Assembly (NCBI RefSeq): GCF_023701945.1
Contig: NZ_JABAEF010000001.1
Location: 620,001-684,000 of the forward strand
Direction of reading: 5' to 3'
Source: Rhizobium sp. CG5
GTDB lineage: Bacteria; Pseudomonadota; Alphaproteobacteria; Rhizobiales; Rhizobiaceae
Length of the DNA stretch: 64,000 bases
The number at the start of each line of letters is the position of its first letter. Position 1 is the first letter of the stretch. Below are positions 58,958 to 64,000 of this stretch, piece after piece. The position numbers and the translations under genes are program-made. The notes beneath the pieces were generated by a model, which worked only from the letters and a program-made list of their open reading frames with translations, was not told the DNA's origin and ran no database searches.

Positions 58958-60466
58958 ATGGCTTTTCTTGATGTACTTGTGCTCGGCTTTTCGGAAGCGC
59001 TGACGCCGACAAATCTTCTCTTCTGTTTCATCGGCGCACTGCTGGGAACGCTGATCGGTGTGTTGCCCGGCATCGGTCCGACGGCAACGGTCGCAATTCT
59101 CCTTCCCGTGACCTTCTTCCTGCCGCCGCTCGGTGCGCTGATCATGTTGGCGGGCATCTTCTATGGTGCCCAGTATGGCGGCTCGACGACGGCCATTCTC
59201 GTCAATCTGCCGGGTGAAGCGTCTGCGGTCGTCACGGCGATCGACGGCTATCAAATGGCGCGGCAAGGGCGAGCCGGCGCTGCACTGGCCATCGCAGCCC
59301 TCGGGTCATTCTTCGCAGGCACGGTCGCGACCATTGCCCTGGCGATCGCAGGTCCGACCCTTTCGTCCTTCGCGCTGTCCTTTGGACCGGCGGAATATGT
59401 ATCTCTGTGTATCTTCGGCCTGTTGGCTGCGACCATTCTCGCCCATGGATCGGTGATCAAGGCAATCGGCATGGTCTGCCTCGGCCTTGTTCTCGGCATG
59501 GTGGGCATTGATGTGAACAGCGGTTCGGCCCGCCTGACTTTCGGGTCGACCGATCTCTACGACGGTATCGAATTCGTCGTGATCGCGGTCGGACTGTTTG
59601 GCGTGGCGGAGATTGCCACCAACCTGGAATCGACCGAAACACGCGGCGTGCTGCAGAGCAAGATCGGACGTCTTTGGCCGACACGCGACGAATTCCGGCA
59701 GAGTTGGGGGGCCATCCTGCGCGGAACGGCCGTTGGAACCATCCTTGGCGTCCTTCCGGGCGGCGGGGCGACGCTGAGCGCGTTCAGCGCCTATTCGGTG
59801 GAAAAGAAGGTCTCCAAGACGCCCGAGAAGTTCGGACATGGTGCGATTGCAGGCGTCGCCGGCCCGGAAGCCGCCAACAACGCCGGCGCACAATCATCGT
59901 TCATTCCGCTTCTGACGCTGGGCATCCCGTCGAACTCGATCATGGCGATGATGCTGGGCGCGATGACCATCCATGGCATTACGCCCGGCCCATCTGTCAT
60001 CCAGAACCAGCCCGAACTGTTCTGGGGACTGGTCGCCTCGATGTGGCTCGGCAATGCGATGCTGCTGATCATCAACCTGCCGCTGATCGGCTTGTGGGTC
60101 AAGCTGCTGAGCATTCCCTACCGGTTGATGTATCCGGCGATCCTGCTGTTCTGCTGCGTCGGTGTCTACAGCGTCAGCAATCGCGGTTTCGACGTGGCGC
60201 TCGTCATCATCTTCGGTATCCTCGGATACATCCTGCGCAAGGCGAAGTGCGAACCGGGACCGCTTCTGCTCGGCTTTGTCCTGGGACCGCTGTTGGAAAC
60301 CAACCTGCGCCGGGCCATGCTTCTGTCGCAGGGGGACTGGTCGGTCTTCGTCACGCATCCGATCAGCGCGGTCCTGCTGGCCATTACCGCCCTGATGCTG
60401 ATAACCCTGATCCTGCCGTCGATCCGCAAGGGACGCAAAGAGGCTTTTGAGGCCAGCGAAGACTAA
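58958..60466 (+). CDS. Tripartite tricarboxylate transporter large membrane subunit (TctA)
   Basis: This 502-residue permease subunit has about eleven spans. The family signatures GTLIGVLPGIGPTATVAILL, AQYGGSTTAILVNLPGEASA, GTAVGTILGVLPGGGATLSA, and GAQSSFIPLLTLGIPSNSIM are all present. With TctC and TctB it forms a sodium- or proton-coupled carboxylate importer. The ligand is presumably the acid processed by the neighbouring dehydrogenases. A hairpin lies right after its stop. Confidence 0.94.
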   Translation: MAFLDVLVLGFSEALTPTNLLFCFIGALLGTLIGVLPGIGPTATVAILLPVTFFLPPLGALIMLAGIFYGAQYGGSTTAILVNLPGEASAVVTAIDGYQMARQGRAGAALAIAALGSFFAGTVATIALAIAGPTLSSFALSFGPAEYVSLCIFGLLAATILAHGSVIKAIGMVCLGLVLGMVGIDVNSGSARLTFGSTDLYDGIEFVVIAVGLFGVAEIATNLESTETRGVLQSKIGRLWPTRDEFRQSWGAILRGTAVGTILGVLPGGGATLSAFSAYSVEKKVSKTPEKFGHGAIAGVAGPEAANNAGAQSSFIPLLTLGIPSNSIMAMMLGAMTIHGITPGPSVIQNQPELFWGLVASMWLGNAMLLIINLPLIGLWVKLLSIPYRLMYPAILLFCCVGVYSVSNRGFDVALVIIFGILGYILRKAKCEPGPLLLGFVLGPLLETNLRRAMLLSQGDWSVFVTHPISAVLLAITALMLITLILPSIRKGRKEAFEASED

Positions 60467-60472
60467 TCATAG

Positions 60473-60496
60473 GGGGACGCCGGCTACCGCGTCCCC
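60473..60496 (+). terminator. Intercistronic hairpin after tctA
   Basis: GGGGACGC (60473-60480) pairs with GCGTCCCC (60489-60496) around an 8-base loop between tctA and the next gene. No T-run follows, so partial termination or an mRNA processing/stability role is more likely than full termination. Confidence 0.45.
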
Positions 60497-60516
60497 TCGA
60501 ACTCCGGGAGGGATTG

Positions 60517-61728
60517 ATGGTGACGGCGGGCAAAGGCAATGGCGCGAGACCGAGCCGCAGACTTCGTGGCGTCCTGTCCCTGGATGATTTCGAAGCGCAG
60601 GCGCGACGCCACCTGCCAAAGCCGCTGTTCGGCTATATCGCCGGCGCCACCGAGACCAATGCCTCTCTACGGGGCAACCGGGAGGCCTTCCAAGGCTATG
60701 GTTTCAAGCCGCGGGTTTTGACCAATGTGTCACAACGCAGCACCGAGACGGTGCTGTTTGGCGAAACCTATGCCGCGCCCTTCGGGATCGCGCCGATGGG
60801 AATAAGCGCCCTGATGGCCTACCGCGGCGATCTGGTGCTGGCGAAGGCAGCCGACGAGGCCCGAATTCCGATGATCATGTCCGGCTCCTCTCTGATCCGC
60901 CTTGAGGAGGTCGCCGACATTGCGCCGCGGAGCTGGTTTCAAGCGTATCTGCCCGGTGAAAACGATCGTATCGACGCTCTGGTTGACCGCGTCGCTGCGG
61001 CAGGGTTCAAAACGCTGTTGCTGACGGTTGATACCGCGACACTTGCCAATCGCGAGAACAATGTCAGGGCAGGGTTCTCGACGCCGCTCCGGCCCAGTCT
61101 GTCTCTCCTATGGCAGGGCATATCGCACCCGACATGGAGCGTCGGAACCTTTGCCAGAACGCTGCTGCAACACGGCATTCCGCATTTCGAGAATTCCTAT
61201 GCCACCCGCGGCGCGCCCATAATTTCCTCGACCGTGACCCGGGATTTCGGAAAGCGGGATCACCTCGATTGGAGCCATTTGGCGCGGATCAGGGAGCGTT
61301 GGACAGGAAGCTTGGTGATCAAGGGCGTGATGCACGAGGACGACGCGGAAATTGCCGTGCGTTACGGAGCGGACGGGATCATTGTTTCCAATCATGGTGG
61401 GCGCCAGTTGGACGGAACCATTTCGCCGCTCAGAGCGCTGCCCGCCATCGTTGATCGCGTTGCCGGACAGGCAGTCGTGATGCTCGACGGTGGCGTTCGA
61501 CGGGGAACGGATATCATCAAGGCATTGGCGCTTGGCGCGAAATTTGTCTTTGTCGGGCGCCCATTCCTCTATGCCGCGGCCGTCGGCGGAGAGGCAGGGG
61601 TTGCCAGAGCCGCGGAAATCTTGAAGGACGAACTACGTCGCAACATGGCTCTCTTGGGCGTCCTTAGACCGGACGAGATCCCGGCGGATCTGATTGTCGA
61701 CACTCGGCGTGGAAACTCGATTGACTAG
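60517..61728 (+). CDS. FMN-dependent alpha-hydroxyacid dehydrogenase (L-lactate dehydrogenase/glycolate oxidase family)
   Basis: This 403-residue TIM-barrel flavoprotein oxidises an L-2-hydroxyacid to the keto acid. It starts near LDDFEAQARRHLPKPLFGYI, with FMN and substrate residues in APFGIAPMGISALMAYRGDL, LVIKGVMHEDDAEIAVRYGA (Lys), GIIVSNHGGRQLDGT (catalytic His, Arg) and VMLDGGVRRGTDIIKALALG. ATG 60517 has GGGAGGG upstream. With the D-specific dehydrogenase and RraA-like protein it suggests use of a hydroxydicarboxylate-type compound. The exact substrate is not readable. Confidence 0.92.
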   Translation: MVTAGKGNGARPSRRLRGVLSLDDFEAQARRHLPKPLFGYIAGATETNASLRGNREAFQGYGFKPRVLTNVSQRSTETVLFGETYAAPFGIAPMGISALMAYRGDLVLAKAADEARIPMIMSGSSLIRLEEVADIAPRSWFQAYLPGENDRIDALVDRVAAAGFKTLLLTVDTATLANRENNVRAGFSTPLRPSLSLLWQGISHPTWSVGTFARTLLQHGIPHFENSYATRGAPIISSTVTRDFGKRDHLDWSHLARIRERWTGSLVIKGVMHEDDAEIAVRYGADGIIVSNHGGRQLDGTISPLRALPAIVDRVAGQAVVMLDGGVRRGTDIIKALALGAKFVFVGRPFLYAAAVGGEAGVARAAEILKDELRRNMALLGVLRPDEIPADLIVDTRRGNSID

Positions 61729-61961
61729 AATCGGCAACCTGTTGCCTCAAGTTCCCGCCCAGCTTAACCGCCCCGAAGTACTGGCCATTGGACCAGCAGG
61801 CCTCCACTACGGAACGCGCCTTTCAAGGCGACGATTGCCCTGATCGATCAGTCTTCCTCCAGAAGTCGAACAACGCTCTGCTGAATAGCCCCAAGTTTCT
61901 TAGACCCTGCCTTTCCGTGCCGCACCAGCCCTTCGATCGTCGGCCCTCATGGCCCCCACGA
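61729..61961. other. Non-coding convergent interval
   Basis: This holds a short hairpin (GGCAAC 61733-61738 with GTTGCC 61741-61746) after the hydroxyacid dehydrogenase stop. A 32-codon open stretch on the minus strand (61848-61946) ends KLGAIQQSVVRLLEED, which reads like the tail of a protein but has no start. It may be a remnant gene. Nothing else is supportable here. Confidence 0.3.
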
Positions 61962-64000
61962 TCAGCCACAGCTCTCCTTCGACGCGCAGACGACTCCGGT
62001 TTGGTATGCTTTGGCGCTTTTGCACTTGTCGAGTTGCTGCATGACCGTCAGCACATCCCCAAGCTTGATCGCTCGCGTCAAACCGACGAACATGCCCGAG
62101 CCGTCGCCGATCTCGGTGAACGCGGCGTCGTAGACGAGGATGCGTGCGCCCGGCACGGCCGACGTCACCGTCACGAAGTTTTGGCCGACCAGAGGCGTTG
62201 CGATCGCCGGCGCGTCGAGTTTCTCGCAACTACCGGCCCGTGGAATATCGATCTTCGTCGCATCGCAGAGTTCTGACGTGATGACGAACTGGTCGCCGGG
62301 GACGATGGTGCGACCAAGGGCGGTGGCGACATCCACTTCCGGGTTCCAGGTGACCGCTGTCGAGAAGGTGTTGAGGTTCCCTGCCGAACTTTCGGCGACG
62401 GTGGTCAGTGCCCCTTCGGCGAGGTTCGACACATGCACCAGGGGTTGTCCGGCGATCGGTGTCTTCATCGCCGGCACCGGCATAGGCGACGGTGGAGAGA
62501 CCGCTGTCTCGGAGCTTGATTCCGCACTCTTGTCGGAGCACATCGCCTGCTGCGCCGTGTATTTGTCGTTGAGGATGAACGGACGGATGGCCGGCGGCAG
62601 ATTGCTCCAGTCGCCGCCCGTCGAATAGGTCGCCGGGGAGCCGCCATTGGTGAAAACCGTGACCTGCGCACCGCGCACATGACGGACCGCGATGGTGTTG
62701 CCGCACTCATAGATCTTGGTCGGGTCGATGACCGGCGCCGGCAGGCCCGAAGGGTAGGCGACGGTGTGGTCGATGACGGTCTGCGGCGGGAAGGAAGGAG
62801 CCGAGACGACGCCGTCCTTGTCCTGCACCGCCGTTACCTGGTCGCCGGCCACAAGCGGAGAGACATTGACGATCGTCTTGCTCGGCGTCGTCACCACGAC
62901 GGCCGGCTGGGGATTGCCATTGACCGAGACGGTGAGCTTGGCGCCGTAGATGCCGCCGGCCACCTCGACCATATCGACACAGGCATAGAGCGGCCCGAGC
63001 ACCAGCGGCGGAGACACGTTCTGGGGGTCATCCTTGGCCTCCGGCACCGGCACCTCACCCCCCGGCGGGGTCTTTTGACCGCAGAAAGCGAACATCGCCT
63101 GGACATGTTTGTCGTAGGAACTGCCGGGGCCTGGCATCGTGTCGCCGATCGCCTTCTTCACGATCGTGCTGCAATAGTTCGATTCCCCGCCTGCCCAGGC
63201 ATTGAGGGCGAGAATGTCCGGGAAGCGTCCCGCATCGCCCTGCATATGGCAGGAAAGGCAGGAACCATCGCTGACCGGCGGCAGTTCGTTGATCGGCACC
63301 ATGCCGAGCAGCGAGAACGGACCCGGATTCTGCGGCCAGGACGGCTTGATCAGCGGCGTGTAGAAATTGACCGCGTGATTGTCCGGCCGCATGTCGAGCG
63401 GGCTGCCCGGGTGGACGACATAGGGGTTCTCGCCGGCATGGCAATCGGTGCAGACACCGTTGAACAGATCGGCGCCGCCGAGGAAATCGGTGATCGGCAT
63501 CTTGTCGCCGACCGGCACGTTGGCAGCGTCGAAGAAGCAGGCATTGCTGCTCGTCCTGCCGAGACAGATGATGCCGAGCGCGCTGATGTTCGATCCGTCG
63601 ACGCGCGGCAGCGCGACGCACAATCCCTCGGGCGAGGAACTGTCCCAGCGCCAGACCTGGGCCGGGTTGCCGAAGCCGAGAAAGTTGGTGGTCAGGTCAC
63701 CGACATGCTTCCACCCCGACGTGCCCCAGTCCGGCGGGATCGGCACCTCGGCCTTGCGACATTCGGCGATATATTCCTTCCCGGACGCCGTCGTGGCCTT
63801 GGACAACATGCCAAGACCCTCGGCGATGTCGCGGATTTTGAAGGGCAGGCTGGTGCGGGCATCAACTTCCTTGCGGTAGCGCTCGATGCCGAGCAGGCCC
63901 TCGTACCACTGACGGCGCAGAACATGGTTGCGGACCTCAAGCTGGGCCTGCTTGGGGCCGTCCACGGTATTCGTCAGGAATTCCAGAAGGAGAAATTTCT
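61962..64000 (-). CDS. Large diheme c-type protein with four C-terminal repeats, 5' part outside window
   Basis: The frame is open from the window edge to TGA 61962 (at least 679 residues). It reads KFLLLEFLTNTVDGPKQAQ upstream of the first GTG (63965), so the true start is beyond 64000. Two heme-binding motifs occur: CTDCHAGENP (about 63430-63455) and CLSCHMQGDAG (about 63240-63265). The C-terminal half contains four tandem units of roughly 85 residues, each starting P-x-I/L-x-x-P and carrying a G-A-x-(I/V/L)-x-V beta-strand pattern (GAKLTVSV, GAQVTVFTNG, GALTTVAES, GARILVYDA). Conserved Cys residues recur near unit ends. An exported redox or adhesion role is inferred. No family recognised. 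Confidence 0.75.
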   Translation of the reverse strand, partial: KFLLLEFLTNTVDGPKQAQLEVRNHVLRRQWYEGLLGIERYRKEVDARTSLPFKIRDIAEGLGMLSKATTASGKEYIAECRKAEVPIPPDWGTSGWKHVGDLTTNFLGFGNPAQVWRWDSSSPEGLCVALPRVDGSNISALGIICLGRTSSNACFFDAANVPVGDKMPITDFLGGADLFNGVCTDCHAGENPYVVHPGSPLDMRPDNHAVNFYTPLIKPSWPQNPGPFSLLGMVPINELPPVSDGSCLSCHMQGDAGRFPDILALNAWAGGESNYCSTIVKKAIGDTMPGPGSSYDKHVQAMFAFCGQKTPPGGEVPVPEAKDDPQNVSPPLVLGPLYACVDMVEVAGGIYGAKLTVSVNGNPQPAVVVTTPSKTIVNVSPLVAGDQVTAVQDKDGVVSAPSFPPQTVIDHTVAYPSGLPAPVIDPTKIYECGNTIAVRHVRGAQVTVFTNGGSPATYSTGGDWSNLPPAIRPFILNDKYTAQQAMCSDKSAESSSETAVSPPSPMPVPAMKTPIAGQPLVHVSNLAEGALTTVAESSAGNLNTFSTAVTWNPEVDVATALGRTIVPGDQFVITSELCDATKIDIPRAGSCEKLDAPAIATPLVGQNFVTVTSAVPGARILVYDAAFTEIGDGSGMFVGLTRAIKLGDVLTVMQQLDKCKSAKAYQTGVVCASKESCG

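Noticed and set aside
61848-61946. Open minus-strand stretch ending KLGAIQQSVVRLLEED as a gene
   Set aside because: It is only 32 codons between two stops with no start codon. At most a remnant of a lost gene.

Overview
The window carries a complete photosynthesis gene cluster (PGC) of an aerobic or facultative anoxygenic phototrophic alphaproteobacterium. High GC, proteobacterial gene order, and two copies of the kind of palindromic intergenic mosaic repeat common in rhizobia (7495-7594 and 33836-33944) point to the Rhizobiales, probably Rhizobiaceae or a close relative. This placement is an inference from style, not from a marker gene. No tRNA, rRNA, CRISPR array, insertion sequence or phage gene was seen.

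Layout. (1) 1-6183, plus strand: the end of a stand-alone FAD synthetase-like gene, then a tightly overlapping catabolic operon (two amidase-signature hydrolases, an AbrB-type membrane protein, a RidA-like deaminase and a gamma-glutamyltransferase-family hydrolase). (2) 6439-17075, mostly minus strand: a B12-binding (PpaA/AerR-like) protein, dxs, a soluble cytochrome c2, tspO (plus strand), bchP, a PucC-family transporter, bchG, ppsR and ppaA. (3) 17301-33655, plus strand: the bchFNBHLM-lhaA-puhABC-orf-acsF-puhE-hemA operon, most joints overlapping by 1-4 bases, then idi. (4) 34106-45241, minus strand: crtE, crtF, bchCXYZ, pufQBALMC, ending in a rho-independent terminator. (5) 45347-47778, plus strand: crtD and crtC. 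(6) 47775-54475, minus strand: bchI, bchD, bchO, crtI, crtB and a small membrane protein. (7) 54555-61728: an unrecognised small ORF, then a hydroxy-acid catabolic and uptake locus (RraA-like protein, D-2-hydroxyacid dehydrogenase, IclR regulator, TctCBA transporter, FMN-dependent alpha-hydroxyacid dehydrogenase). (8) 61962-64000, minus strand: the 3' part of a large diheme, four-repeat protein that runs off the window.

How it works together. HemA and Dxs/Idi supply tetrapyrrole and isoprenoid precursors. BchDHI, BchM and the oxygen-dependent cyclase AcsF make protochlorophyllide. BchLNB, BchF, BchXYZ and BchC convert it to bacteriochlorophyllide a. BchG and BchP attach and reduce the tail. 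CrtE, B, I, C, D and F make spirilloxanthin-type carotenoids (no crtA is present). PuhA with PufL, PufM and the tetraheme PufC form a type 2 reaction centre surrounded by PufBA (LH1). Cytochrome c2 can re-reduce it. No pucBA, pufX, bchE, bchJ or crtA is present in the window.

Regulation is unusually legible. PpsR/CrtJ boxes (TGT-N12-ACA) lie upstream of dxs, bchG, bchC (two, 8 bp apart), between crtE and crtD (two, 8 bp apart) and upstream of bchI, with degenerate copies before bchF. This matches the ppsR-ppaA pair at the centre of the cluster. The most unusual points are the crtD/crtC junction, where crtC has no usable start codon at the place where its homology begins; a bchP-coupled membrane ORF that runs antisense through all of tspO; a second B12-binding protein; interleaved hairpins between pufA and pufL; and the repeat-bearing diheme protein at the right edge.
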